The notes under the pieces were generated by a model, which was not told the origin of the DNA, ran no database searches, and saw nothing but the letters and a program-made list of their open reading frames with translations. DNA of 64,000 nt from Alteromonas sp. LOR. GTDB taxonomy: Bacteria > Pseudomonadota > Gammaproteobacteria > Enterobacterales > Alteromonadaceae. The DNA lies in contig NZ_JQFW01000056.1 in the NCBI RefSeq assembly GCF_000753865.1, forward strand, positions 1 to 64,000, written 5' to 3'. Shown here one piece after another: positions 17,104 to 26,169 of the stretch. Position numbers and translations under genes: made by a program. The stretch's first letter is position 1, and every line of letters starts with the position of its first letter.

Positions 17104-20100
17104 TTACAGCTTAATTACGTTATCTCCGCTATCTCTATCAATCATTTTCACAAAGGGGTCAACTCCCACGTAGGCGGGCTTTTCATCCACCGTCACGGTT
17201 ATTGTATTTTCCCCGCTAATTAATTTGTGCTTTTGGTTATAAAGCACCTGAGTGTTTTCAGACACGTCTTCAGGGTCGCCAGTAAATAGTGCAATATCAA
17301 TATACTCATCAACACTACCTTCTGTTTCGCGTCCATCGCCATTAGCCTCAAACTTGCCCGCCGATACTGTCATGGTTACGGCAAACTTACCGTCGCTAGT
17401 TTCTTCAACCTCAGCTGACAGCATTTTTAAGTCGTATAGGGTTATGCGCTCAAACAAGTCTGCGATAAACTGCTGCTCCTCTTTTGTCGCCTCAGCATTA
17501 AGGGCAGCCTGCAAATCTAACGTAGTTGGGTACGGGTCGTTTTTAAACTTATACGCCTCTAGGAAGTTTTTCAGTGCCGTATTAACACGCTTCTCCCCTA
17601 ACCTATCTAGAATTGCCATCATGACTACTGAGCCTTTACGGTAATGAATATACTGCTGTTCTTCGCTGCGCATAAACGGCATTTCTTCAATCAGCTCGCT
17701 ACCGCGATCGCGAAGATAGCGATCCAGTTCATACTTGAGGAAGCGTCGCATCTTCTCTTCGCCAAAGCGTTCACGCAACACCATAATGGCACTGTACTGA
17801 GACAAACTTTCAATAATGATTGATTGGCCCTGAACATTGGCAGCGCCTACCTGATGCCCCCACCACTGGTGAGCTACCTCGTGGGCGGTAACATAGTACA
17901 CATAGTCTATATCTTCAGGGTCACGCAGGTCGGCAATAAACCCAATTTCCTCAGAGTAAGGCACCGTATTGGCAAAACTCTGCGCAAACGATCGATACCC
18001 TGGAAACTCAATAATGCGCATCTGCTTGTGCTGGTAAGGGCCAAAGGCGTTGGTGAAGTAATCAAGAGAATCTTTCACACTTTGCACCATTACATCTACA
18101 TTCCAATGGTGTTCAGGGTGATAGTACACCTCAATATTCACGCCTTTATGCTCGTCTCTAGTAACGTCGTGGCGCGCAGAAAGGTAGGAGAAAAAATTGA
18201 CTATTGGCGCATCCATTTTGTAATGAAAATAGTTACGTCCGTTCTCCTGCCACTCTTTTTGCAGGTAACCCGGCGCAATAGCAATTTGGTCGCCGCTGGT
18301 CGACACCGTAGTTTCAAAGTCGATAAATGTGACTCCCTTACCAAACCCACTTTCAGCATAACGTGAGGTATCTTCCAGTTTATAGGCCCGAGGGCGCTCT
18401 GGCAGATCCCGCTTACGTCGCTCGTGTCGGTCTGAAATTACATAACGCCCGTTAAACCCAAAAGATGGAAAAAGCGAGAAATTATCGATAAATGTGCCAT
18501 TTTCGGCTACCTGCAAGTCGAAGCCGCCATCTTTGAACCCCTTATGCTCGCGCAGTGCTGACAGGGTTCCTTTTCTGGTTTCACCCGGCATTAGTGGTTT
18601 GTCAAAGGTTAGCCACGCCGCAGACAGGTTGTCGAAGCGCTCGGTAATTTGCGCGCCAGGTATCACCACATCCCATGTAGTCGTAAACCGTGGTATCGAC
18701 AGCAAGGTGCGGGAAATTGGCTCATCAAACGGGTTGCTGATGGTCATATCTGCCGACACTTCTACACGGCGGGCCTCTGGGTAAATATCAACGTTCGCAT
18801 TCACTTCGGTTACCACAGGAATTAAGTCGTGTTCGTACTGGCCAAACTGACTTTCGTATTCAGCTTGAAGCTCGAAGGTCTCATCTTGGGTAAGGTAAGT
18901 GTTGACCACCTTGGTGTTGTAGTGAATGTAGCCACCCGTAAGTACGAACACGAGTAGGCTTGCTGCTAACACGGCCTTTCCAGACGCCCCCAACTGATAG
19001 CCAAGCAGCTTAAAACGGTGTTTAAGTGATACTTCTGGCCCGCGCTGCCACAATGCATAACCAATGGTGAATAGAGCTAACGACAGTGCGCCCCAGTAAA
19101 CCATATACCAAGCGAAAGGCGCTAAGAACCAGCCCCAGCTGTTCAGGTCGGAATACAGCACTCTTGGCGCGTCGCTAAAGCTGTACATGTTGTGCTCTAA
19201 ACCCAGCTCAGCAAATACTAAGCTAACAATGAAGTACGCCACAAACAGCAGCATACCCACAAATTTATTCGGGCTTAGCACCTGAATAAAAAATGCCAGA
19301 ACCGCCAATAGCGCCCACGGAACCCATGATACAAAATAGATCCCAATGAAATACGTACCAAAATCAAAGTCGAAATACCCTTGGGTAGCCTGATAGATAA
19401 CGGTAAAAACAATACCAATGGCAAATAGCACAGCGGTTACCGCCCACATCGCAAGCAGCTTAGATACCCAAAAAATTAGATTAAAAGCAGGTGTTGAATC
19501 GACAATATCGCCCATACCAGAGCCACGCTCACGCCAAACAATTTCGCCACTGTAATAGGTGATAACAATAAGCATCATCAACCCAAAACTTTCGCGAATA
19601 AACTCAACCATTTTATAGGTAAGCGGCCAGTCTGGCGTACCGTATAAACCGCCAATAGGCACAAAGTACAGGGCAGACAGGTTGAACAGCGTAAAAATCA
19701 TCAACACAAGAAGGGCTGGACTAAACATAACTTGACGCATTTCAAAGCCAATGCGAGTTAGTAACTTACCAAACTGCCCACCCGCCTTCGCTTTAATAGT
19801 AAGGTTAAGGGTTTTAGGTGGAGCCACACTAGAGGCTTTACTTGGCTTTTCTTTACGGCTTTTTTGCTGCCAGCGCATTTGATAAATACTGCCAACAGTG
19901 GCCAGTATAAATGCGCCAATGCCAAGCCATATCAAACGGTTTTGCAGTAACACACCTTCTATTGACACAACGGTGGTGTTTTTATCAAACACTGTCCAAT
20001 AACGGGTTATCTCGGAGTAGGTACGAAGACCAAAGGGGTCTAACAATGCGCCAATGGTGCGGTATTCCGGCTCAGAAGTGACCACGCCGCTAATGAGATA

Positions 20101-20661
20101 GAAAATGAATATACCCATTGCGACCAAGTATGCGGCCATTATTGAGCGAAGGCGCTGGGCAACGGCATAAAAAATCATACCGAGTGCTAGCATGCTGGGC
20201 ACTGAGAAGTAGAAGAAGGTAGTTAGATAGAAACCAATATTAGTGGGCCCTATTCGCTCTTGATCTATCCAAGGCATTAACGAGCCTAATAAAATAGCAA
20301 TAGGCACCATGGCAAACACGCAAATACTGACCAAATAGGCACCTAAAAAGCGGCCCAAATGGTACGACAGCGGCGTAATAGGCCGAGTGTATATTAGCTC
20401 GCCCATATTGCTGGAGTGGTTTCGTGTGGCAGTACCAGAAACAAAGTTAACCAATAAAAACAGTGCAAAAATACCCATAATAAGCGCGGTTTGCGTAATA
20501 GCAAACGAGCCGTTGTACAGCACGTTTCCACCGCCACCAATACGAACATTATCGGTAGTGGTTGCCAAAAAAGGCAATAAGAAAAACGCCAGCATGGTGA
20601 CGTAAAAGGAAGGTTGGCGAAGGTAATATCGCCATTCAAACGTAAGGCTATTTAAAAACAT
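17104..20661 (-). CDS. ABC-2 permease fused to M1-type metallopeptidase
   Basis: The 1185-residue protein joins two ABC-2 permease halves (hydrophobic segments at about residues 15-260 and 310-590) to a C-terminal M1-type peptidase on the outer side. The zinc motif is HEVAH (H927, E928, H931), with the third ligand probably E951 in IIIESLSQYS. That is one residue further than the usual HExxH-x18-E spacing. The GxMEN motif of classical M1 aminopeptidases is absent; its place reads QSFANTVPYSE. So the mode of cleavage may differ. It starts 11 bp after the ATPase gene, with GGGGAA as ribosome site, so the two form one transporter of unknown substrate. Confidence 0.88.
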   Translation of the reverse strand: MFLNSLTFEWRYYLRQPSFYVTMLAFFLLPFLATTTDNVRIGGGGNVLYNGSFAITQTALIMGIFALFLLVNFVSGTATRNHSSNMGELIYTRPITPLSYHLGRFLGAYLVSICVFAMVPIAILLGSLMPWIDQERIGPTNIGFYLTTFFYFSVPSMLALGMIFYAVAQRLRSIMAAYLVAMGIFIFYLISGVVTSEPEYRTIGALLDPFGLRTYSEITRYWTVFDKNTTVVSIEGVLLQNRLIWLGIGAFILATVGSIYQMRWQQKSRKEKPSKASSVAPPKTLNLTIKAKAGGQFGKLLTRIGFEMRQVMFSPALLVLMIFTLFNLSALYFVPIGGLYGTPDWPLTYKMVEFIRESFGLMMLIVITYYSGEIVWRERGSGMGDIVDSTPAFNLIFWVSKLLAMWAVTAVLFAIGIVFTVIYQATQGYFDFDFGTYFIGIYFVSWVPWALLAVLAFFIQVLSPNKFVGMLLFVAYFIVSLVFAELGLEHNMYSFSDAPRVLYSDLNSWGWFLAPFAWYMVYWGALSLALFTIGYALWQRGPEVSLKHRFKLLGYQLGASGKAVLAASLLVFVLTGGYIHYNTKVVNTYLTQDETFELQAEYESQFGQYEHDLIPVVTEVNANVDIYPEARRVEVSADMTISNPFDEPISRTLLSIPRFTTTWDVVIPGAQITERFDNLSAAWLTFDKPLMPGETRKGTLSALREHKGFKDGGFDLQVAENGTFIDNFSLFPSFGFNGRYVISDRHERRKRDLPERPRAYKLEDTSRYAESGFGKGVTFIDFETTVSTSGDQIAIAPGYLQKEWQENGRNYFHYKMDAPIVNFFSYLSARHDVTRDEHKGVNIEVYYHPEHHWNVDVMVQSVKDSLDYFTNAFGPYQHKQMRIIEFPGYRSFAQSFANTVPYSEEIGFIADLRDPEDIDYVYYVTAHEVAHQWWGHQVGAANVQGQSIIIESLSQYSAIMVLRERFGEEKMRRFLKYELDRYLRDRGSELIEEMPFMRSEEQQYIHYRKGSVVMMAILDRLGEKRVNTALKNFLEAYKFKNDPYPTTLDLQAALNAEATKEEQQFIADLFERITLYDLKMLSAEVEETSDGKFAVTMTVSAGKFEANGDGRETEGSVDEYIDIALFTGDPEDVSENTQVLYNQKHKLISGENTITVTVDEKPAYVGVDPFVKMIDRDSGDNVIKL

Positions 20662-20672
20662 GGTTATTCCCC

Positions 20673-21554
20673 TTACGCAGCAGTTGCAGCGCGGCTATTG
20701 TGCAAGGTGGAAAAATACACGTCTTCTAAATTAGCTGGCGCTTGTTCGAATCCTTCTGGCGGCGTGTCGGCCATTACATGAATAACGTGCTTACCGGCAA
20801 TTAAACGGGCAGAAATGATATTCAGGCTCTGCTCAAGTTCGCGGTACTCATCTTGACTAACCTGCTTGCGCCAAATGCGTCCCGCCAGCTCTGTGGTGAG
20901 ACTAATAGGGTTACCTTCTAATAAAATTTCTCCCTGCCCTAGCACGGCCATTTTCGGGCAAAGTTCTGATACATCATCAACAATGTGTGTAGAGAGTATA
21001 ATAACCTTCTCTTCACCTAAGCTTACTAACAAGTTGTGAAAGCGATTGCGCTCTTCGGGGTCGAGTCCAGCGGTAGGCTCATCCACAATAATAAGATCGG
21101 GGTCGCCCAATAATGCCTGCGCAATACCAAAGCGCTGACGCATACCACCGGAATAACCACTTACTGCTTTGTCTCTGTGCTGCCACAAATTGGTGTGAAC
21201 CAACAAGCTTTCCACCGCGTCTTTACGCTCAGACTTGCTGCTAATTCCCTTTAACACGGCTAGATGGTCTAGCAGCTTTTCTGCACTAATGCGCGGGTAC
21301 ACCCCAAAGTCTTGCGGTAAGTAACCAAGACATTGTCGCAACCCATTAGGATCGGCCAGCACATCAATACCATTAAATTGAATAGAACCTGTATCAGGTG
21401 TTTGAAGGGTAGCGATTGTGCGCATTAAAGAGGATTTGCCGGCTCCGTTAGGGCCAAGTAACCCAAACATTCCCTTGGGGATTGATAGGTTGATGCCGTT
21501 AAGGGCTTTAACTCCATTGGGGTACGTTTTGGTGAGACCGCTAATATTGAGCAT
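20673..21554 (-). CDS. ABC transporter ATP-binding protein
   Basis: The ATPase partner of the permease-peptidase fusion. Walker A is GPNGAGKSS, the Q-loop lies in YLPQDFG, the signature is SGGMRQR, Walker B is LIIVDEP with the D-loop AGLDPEER, and the switch His is in STHIVDD. The C-terminal 80 residues are an extra domain common in ABC-2 exporters. I start at ATG 21552-21554, because AAGGA sits 6 bases before it; the ATG at 21560 directly abuts that site. Motifs are complete, so an active ATPase is expected. Confidence 0.92.
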   Translation of the reverse strand: MLNISGLTKTYPNGVKALNGINLSIPKGMFGLLGPNGAGKSSLMRTIATLQTPDTGSIQFNGIDVLADPNGLRQCLGYLPQDFGVYPRISAEKLLDHLAVLKGISSKSERKDAVESLLVHTNLWQHRDKAVSGYSGGMRQRFGIAQALLGDPDLIIVDEPTAGLDPEERNRFHNLLVSLGEEKVIILSTHIVDDVSELCPKMAVLGQGEILLEGNPISLTTELAGRIWRKQVSQDEYRELEQSLNIISARLIAGKHVIHVMADTPPEGFEQAPANLEDVYFSTLHNSRAATAA

Positions 21555-21926
21555 GATCATTCCTTTGTAGTAATTGTTAGTGAAGCGTTCTTTTTATTTA
21601 TTGTTCAAATTCTAAACTACGCCTAAATGATTCGCGTGTTAATGCGAAACTTGTAACAAAGTGAGAAAAGAATGAATTTGGCCATGCAACATTGGTAAAA
21701 TTGCAAATTAAAAATAAGAAATATTTACAGCTTTATTGGGAAAAATACTCACCATCGACCTGTGCTAGTTTTGCAATAGCATAAAAAGATGGACTTCCTT
21801 TTTCTTACACCACCGCTCTACAGGCCAGGCTGCGGCTACATTTCATACAATAATTTAAGCAACTTTTTAAAGTAGGCCTATGCTTTGCATCTTTAATTGT
21901 GAACTCACAAAATGAAGGGATACATT
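21555..21926. other. Divergent intergenic region, 372 bp, no gene seen
   Basis: Lies between the ABC operon (minus) and the DUF1328 gene (plus). It is AT-rich and holds promoters for both directions. I see no RNA gene or clear operator. Confidence 0.45.
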
Positions 21927-22091
21927 ATGTTACGTTGGGCATTAATATTTTTAGTTGTTGCAATAGTTGCTGCCGTTTTAGGATTTGGTGGAATTGCAGG
22001 TTCTGCGGCCGGTATAGCCAAAATTATATTTGGTGTTTTCTTAATCTTATTGGTTGTATCACTAGTGATGAACATGGTGAGAGGCAAGTAG
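21927..22091 (+). CDS. DUF1328/UPF0391 small membrane protein, YtjA-like
   Basis: A 54-residue protein beginning [20 protein letters not shown] and ending with MNMVRGK. Two hydrophobic helices are separated by the glycine/alanine-rich [12 protein letters not shown], the standard DUF1328 layout. AAGGGA lies 6 bases before the ATG. Such proteins are often induced by stress and membrane-bound, but their function is unknown. The DUF4235 gene follows 149 bp downstream on the same strand. Confidence 0.85.
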   Translation: MLRWALIFLVVAIVAAVLGFGGIAGSAAGIAKIIFGVFLILLVVSLVMNMVRGK

Positions 22092-22159
22092 ACAACCGCA
22101 AGCTGAGCGATGGGTTTAATTACCCATCGCAGCTTGCGATAGCTATTTCTCACAGAATT

Positions 22160-22224
22160 TCTACATCTCATATCTCACCAGTAAGTTTCACTACAAAGTT
22201 TTCACCAAAACTTTTCACTACCAA
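22160..22224. repeat. Degenerate 13-bp tandem array, about 5 units
   Basis: Consecutive 13-mers TCTACATCTCATA, TCTCACCAGTAAG, TTTCACTACAAAG, TTTTCACCAAAAC and TTTTCACTACCAA align. The array lies downstream of the DUF1328 gene and ends just before the ribosome site of the DUF4235 gene. Confidence 0.65.
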
Positions 22225-22239
22225 TTTAAGGAGAATACT

Positions 22240-22482
22240 ATGAGTGACAAATTAATTACGACCGTAGGCATTGGCCTTGCCGCTGCATCAGCAGGCATGC
22301 TGGCCAGAAAAACACTTCAAAAATCGTGGGAAAAGGTGACTAACGAACCTGCTCCTAAAGATAAAGGAAGTGAAAATACCGATCTTCAAGAAGCCGTCAC
22401 GTGGGCTGTGGTATCAGGCATTGGTGCAGGCGCCGCAAGAATGGCGGTTCAATACGCGTTGGATAAACGCAACTCCAAGTAG
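22240..22482 (+). CDS. DUF4235 small membrane-associated protein
   Basis: The 80-residue protein has a glycine/alanine-rich N-terminal helix (TVGIGLAAASAGMLARK), a polar middle (WEKVTNEPAPKDKG) and a second helix (EAVTWAVVSGIGAGAARM), as in DUF4235. A strong AAGGAG site precedes the ATG. It probably sits at the inner membrane with the DUF1328 protein encoded upstream. Function unknown. Confidence 0.75.
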   Translation: MSDKLITTVGIGLAAASAGMLARKTLQKSWEKVTNEPAPKDKGSENTDLQEAVTWAVVSGIGAGAARMAVQYALDKRNSK

Positions 22483-22501
22483 CTCTGCTTTTTGTTCATC
22501 C

Positions 22502-23206
22502 TTAAAACCACGATCCGAAAAACGTAAGAGAAAGGTTGTGGTTAATTTGAGCCTCAGCTGAAGAAGCACCGGGCGAATGAATGTAGTTATTCATATATCC
22601 CATTTCAACGCGCCATGTGTTGTTAAGTTGATAAGCTGGGCCCGCATAGAATCGATTTTGATCAAACCCACTTGCTTGCCCCCATTGAGTATCATTAAGC
22701 GTAACGAATAACTCATCCCACACAACAAAAGACCACTTGTCGCCTAGCGGCTTTTCCCAACGAACAAATTGTCTAATTCTATGTCCTAAGTCGTCACCTT
22801 GGTCGTTGCGATAGCGCTGCTCAAGACGAGTTCGTGCAGACACGTTGCCGCCTAAAAATGGCCGAAGCGAGTAGGTTGCTTGCTGCCAAAGGCGGTCTTC
22901 TTCTACAGTACCGGCCTCTGAATCTATCGCGATTCTAGCTACACCTAACCACAGTGTGAGGTCGTCAGACATACGATAGCCTACACCAGGGCGAAAAATT
23001 GACACACCCAGTTTAGAGGCATCGTCTTTAAATCGCAGGTGCCCATCAAACCAGAATTGTAGGTCGCCCGCTTTATCAGCGTTACCGGCAAGAGCCACAG
23101 CATTCCAAGATTGAAAGTCGTTTGTTGTGGCATGCGATTCAGCGGTGCACATCAGCAGTAGTAATAATGCGGTAATAGTGGTTATTGTATTTTTTATCGT
23201 GCGCAT
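22502..23206 (-). CDS. DUF2490 outer-membrane beta-barrel protein
   Basis: A 234-residue protein starting at ATG 23204-23206, which has GAGG 7 bases upstream and yields a signal peptide ending TAESHA. The mature part is a series of amphipathic beta-strands with aromatic girdles (LQFWFDGHLRF, LWLGVARI, RFYAGPAYQL, RVEMGYMNNY), ending SLTFFGSWF with a terminal Phe, as expected of a barrel. This fits DUF2490. An upstream ATG at 23272 has no ribosome site and no signal peptide. The function is unknown. It reads towards the DUF4235 gene (convergent, 19 bp apart). Confidence 0.78.
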   Translation of the reverse strand: MRTIKNTITTITALLLLLMCTAESHATTNDFQSWNAVALAGNADKAGDLQFWFDGHLRFKDDASKLGVSIFRPGVGYRMSDDLTLWLGVARIAIDSEAGTVEEDRLWQQATYSLRPFLGGNVSARTRLEQRYRNDQGDDLGHRIRQFVRWEKPLGDKWSFVVWDELFVTLNDTQWGQASGFDQNRFYAGPAYQLNNTWRVEMGYMNNYIHSPGASSAEAQINHNLSLTFFGSWF

Positions 23207-23291
23207 AGAAACCTCGGTGTGATGAGCTTTATGGTGCTTAAATGAGAGGTAGCGCGATATGAAGAATTTCATATCGCGCTAATAGCGAGGT

Positions 23292-23936
23292 TTAATTTGA
23301 TGATGGGTTATAAGGAAGTGACGACTGATGAGCGACAATACGCAAATCACCTTCGCTGTCTTTCACGTAAGCAAATGTATATTCCACTTTGGTTTCGCCA
23401 CCTGTGGTGTCAGTGAAATAATAATTACCCATTGCAACAGCCATACGACAGCTATTGTTGATAATTCCCACGTTGTCGAACTTCACTTTGGTATACGGTT
23501 TTATGGCAAAACCCTTATCTTCTTCGTAGGCATCGTTACCACCTACGAAGTACGACAGTGCAGCATCAAAGCTCGATCTGAACTGATCGTTGGCCGCTAG
23601 CGTGGGCTTAAATAAAACGCTGCTTAAATCATAGCCGTACATTTCCTGAATAAAATCAGCGGCTTCGTTTGAGTAATCACCTTTCTTAGAAAATACGCTG
23701 CCAATTCTAACAATGCCATCACCCCACATTTTTTGTGCATTCACTACCTCTCGTTCAGTAATGCATTGGTTTGAATACAAAAGCACATCATCCGCGCTTT
23801 GAGCCTTCATAGCAGCCGCGCTTTTGGTTGTATCGTTACTCATTTGGGGTTTTGCTACAGCGGCGCAGCCAGACGCGATAATCACTGAAGCAGTTAAAAG
23901 AGTAGCTTTCATTATTGATTGAGGACGTATTTTCAT
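23292..23936 (-). CDS. Lipoprotein with NTF2/SnoaL-like domain
   Basis: A 214-residue lipoprotein: the ATG at 23934-23936 has GGGAG 8 bases upstream, and the signal ends in the lipobox IIASGC. The mature part (WGDGIVRIG...ADFIQEMYGY...SYFVGGNDAYEEDKGFAIKP...AVAMGNYYFT...YVKDSEGDLRIVAHQSSLPY) has the pattern of the NTF2-like/SnoaL fold as in CaMKII association domains. Relatives have, I recall, been labelled phosphoribosyl-AMP cyclohydrolase in databases; nothing here supports that activity. The DUF2490 gene follows 85 bp downstream on the same strand. Confidence 0.68.
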   Translation of the reverse strand: MKIRPQSIMKATLLTASVIIASGCAAVAKPQMSNDTTKSAAAMKAQSADDVLLYSNQCITEREVVNAQKMWGDGIVRIGSVFSKKGDYSNEAADFIQEMYGYDLSSVLFKPTLAANDQFRSSFDAALSYFVGGNDAYEEDKGFAIKPYTKVKFDNVGIINNSCRMAVAMGNYYFTDTTGGETKVEYTFAYVKDSEGDLRIVAHQSSLPYNPSSN

Positions 23937-24125
23937 GAGTAAACTCCCACCTAAATAGCATTGAATAATACAAGGCAAGTCGCTTTGTATTTGATGCTAT
24001 TAAGCATATACATCTATGGTTAAGAGTACTTTTACTGAACATTAAAAGCAGATTAACAGCAGGTGGGAATTAAACGGTTTGCTTTAAAGGAAGTGAAAGC
24101 GAAAGAAGCCAAAAACGAGATACAT

Positions 24126-24492
24126 TTATAAAAGCTTATTCATGGTTCTTTCTAATAATCTTTGCATTTTTTTACCGGCAGCAGGAAGCAAACTTTCATC
24201 TGCATTAGGCACAGATACCTGCGCGCTAACAGTGAACTCTCGACCGCCTTGGTAATACGGCACACACACATGTGCAAGCACTATTGGCAAACAAAGTAGC
24301 GAGTGCATTTGAGTTGTCTATCGAGGTGCCAAAAGCTTCATAAGTATTTATAGAGGTGATCATATCAGCAACGTAGGTGCTGCCAATTTGTGCCTGCGCT
24401 CCTAAGCCCTGTTCACGTAATTTTGCAACTGCGCCAGTAAAGGCAAATACCTTCGATGAACTCCACGGCTCATAAAGAGTACATATCGACCA
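24126..24492 (-). pseudogene. Serine hydrolase remnant, 5'-truncated and internally deleted
   Basis: Two minus-strand frames together give pieces of one protein. The first (24492 down to about 24300) reads PWSSSKVFAFTGAVAKLRE and later DNSNALATLFANSA. SSSK could be an SxxK serine-hydrolase motif. The second piece (about 24262 down to 24126) reads GREFTVSAQVSVPNADE and ends LLERTMNKLL, a plausible C-terminus. The frames do not join and the expected middle is missing. The N-terminus is missing too, because the sequence is cut at the stop of the next gene (24495). The family is tentative; pseudogene status is firmer. Confidence 0.6.
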
Positions 24493-24494
24493 AA

Positions 24495-25484
24495 CTAGTC
24501 AGCATCTTTTCGCCTTAACCAACTTCGCAGCAACGCCAATGTTACCAAAGGCCTGTCGTCGTAAATTCCATGAGCACCACCTGGTACAACGGCCAATTCG
24601 GCGCCGGGCGTCAACGCGAGATAATTTTGAACGGTATCAATGCGTGCGGAATCGTATTGACCAATCATAAAAAGTGTTCTGTTAGGGTCGATATCGGCCA
24701 ATAAATGCGTGGCGTCGTAGTGTTTTAATACGCCGGTTGACGAGAATTCACTTGGCCCCCACATGGCATTGTAAATCACTGGATTAAAACCACTTCCCCC
24801 TATGTTTTCTTCGTAAGCGATAATCGCTTCATCGATTTTGCTTGGCGAATAATGTGCAGAATATAATTTGCTATATGCAGCACTGCATACAGACGCTTCT
24901 GGCGGTTGAGATGATTCACACTGTTTAAGTGTGTCTTGTACTGTTTGAGGAGCAGCGTTTATCAACAACTTTGCATCCATGACCCAGTGGGGCGTAGAAA
25001 TAAATGTACCGCCTAGCACAGTGGATACCGTGTGCTGTGGATATTTTGCAGTGTACTCCAAGGCAATGGCAGACCCCCAACTTTGCCCTACCAGATGCCA
25101 TTTCTCTACTTTTAAATGCTTGCGAATAGTATCTAAGGACTCAACAAAACGAGCAACGCGCCAGTTTGCTGGGTCGTTTGGCCGCGCAGATTTTCCGCTA
25201 TCGAGTTGGTCATACAAGATCACCATGCGCTCATCGGCCAAGTCTGTAATACCTACAAAGCCGTTGTGTGTTCCACCAGGACCACCGTGAATAAAAACTA
25301 CCGGAATGGCGTCTGTGTGTTTCACGCCATTAAGCCTGACATACACTTTCCCGCCATCAACCGGCACCATGAGCTCTTTATCTGGATAAATTTCTAAATA
25401 TTTGGCGTTTGCACCCAATGCCAACACCGATAAGCATGCAATACTTAGTAAGCGAGACATAAAATAGCAGAAAGTTTTGTGCAT
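24495..25484 (-). CDS. Alpha/beta hydrolase, proline iminopeptidase-like (S33)
   Basis: The 329-residue protein has a signal peptide (to about ALGANA, residue 27) and is therefore periplasmic. The oxyanion motif HGGPGG is diagnostic of the proline iminopeptidase branch of S33. The nucleophile elbow is GQSWGS, the acid probably lies in GQYDSAR and the histidine is in PGGAHGIYD. It would cleave N-terminal proline or related amides/esters; the substrate is open. The ATG at 25484 has AGGGA upstream; ATG 25460 is the alternative. It sits exactly between two genes that have lost their 5' ends, so it was probably brought in by a replacement event. Confidence 0.85.
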   Translation of the reverse strand: MHKTFCYFMSRLLSIACLSVLALGANAKYLEIYPDKELMVPVDGGKVYVRLNGVKHTDAIPVVFIHGGPGGTHNGFVGITDLADERMVILYDQLDSGKSARPNDPANWRVARFVESLDTIRKHLKVEKWHLVGQSWGSAIALEYTAKYPQHTVSTVLGGTFISTPHWVMDAKLLINAAPQTVQDTLKQCESSQPPEASVCSAAYSKLYSAHYSPSKIDEAIIAYEENIGGSGFNPVIYNAMWGPSEFSSTGVLKHYDATHLLADIDPNRTLFMIGQYDSARIDTVQNYLALTPGAELAVVPGGAHGIYDDRPLVTLALLRSWLRRKDAD

Positions 25485-25621
25485 GTTTGGATCCCTGTAT
25501 ACGACTCAAGCACAATATTCATTCTGGTAGTATGCTTCGATGAAATTTTAATAACAAACGAAACATACATAAACCATTTCAAAGCTACACCAAATTCACT
25601 TACCTAAAAGCGCTTATTTAC

Positions 25622-25972
25622 TTTTTAGCATGCCTGTTATGTTTAGCTGCTATAGATTGTGCTTTGCAGGCGCAAGGAAAAAAAGTAGGAAGTCTTTTAG
25701 CAGCTACAATGACATGCCTTACTTTCACTTGGATTAATCCGCATGTGTACCTCGACACTTTTGTGTTACTAAGCTCAATATCTACGCAATATGAAGGGCA
25801 GCAAGTTGCGTTCGGTTTGGACGCAATTTTCGGCTCGTTTGTGTTCTTCTTTTCACTCGGATACGGCGCAAAATTATTAATTCCTGTTTTCAAAAAACCT
25901 AAAGCCTGGAAGGTACTCGAGTTTATAATAGGGATTGTAATGGCCGCGCTTGGGGTAAGTTTTCTAGTGTAG
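25622..25972 (+). pseudogene. 5'-truncated LysE/ArgO-type amino acid exporter
   Basis: The open frame encodes the C-terminal half of a LysE/ArgO family exporter: TFTWINPHVYLDTFVLL is the family hallmark, followed by three hydrophobic helices to the end. The first half, about 90 residues including the N-terminal helices and the GPQN-type motif, is missing. The frame extends back to 25544 without similarity and without an ATG. The break point is near 25610-25622, on the side facing the alpha/beta hydrolase gene. Half a transporter should not work, so I call it a pseudogene. Confidence 0.72.
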
Positions 25973-26169
25973 TTAACTGAAAAGTGTGGTGAGCAATATT
26001 TTGCAGCCCTAAACTATCAACAAAAACTTACGCTAAATAGCTGTTTTGTAAAGATGCTTAATTATGTGTGCCTCGTAAAAAAACCTGTTAGGCTTAGCAC
26101 TTAGTAGCTAAGGAGGGCTGTCTATTCAATTGTGTCTCTCTGCTATATTAATCATCTTCGAGAGGTCAC

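Noticed and set aside
23292..23936. Phosphoribosyl-AMP cyclohydrolase, a label I recall for relatives of this lipoprotein
   Set aside because: It is a lipoprotein with an NTF2-like pattern and lacks the metal-binding cysteines and histidines of HisI.
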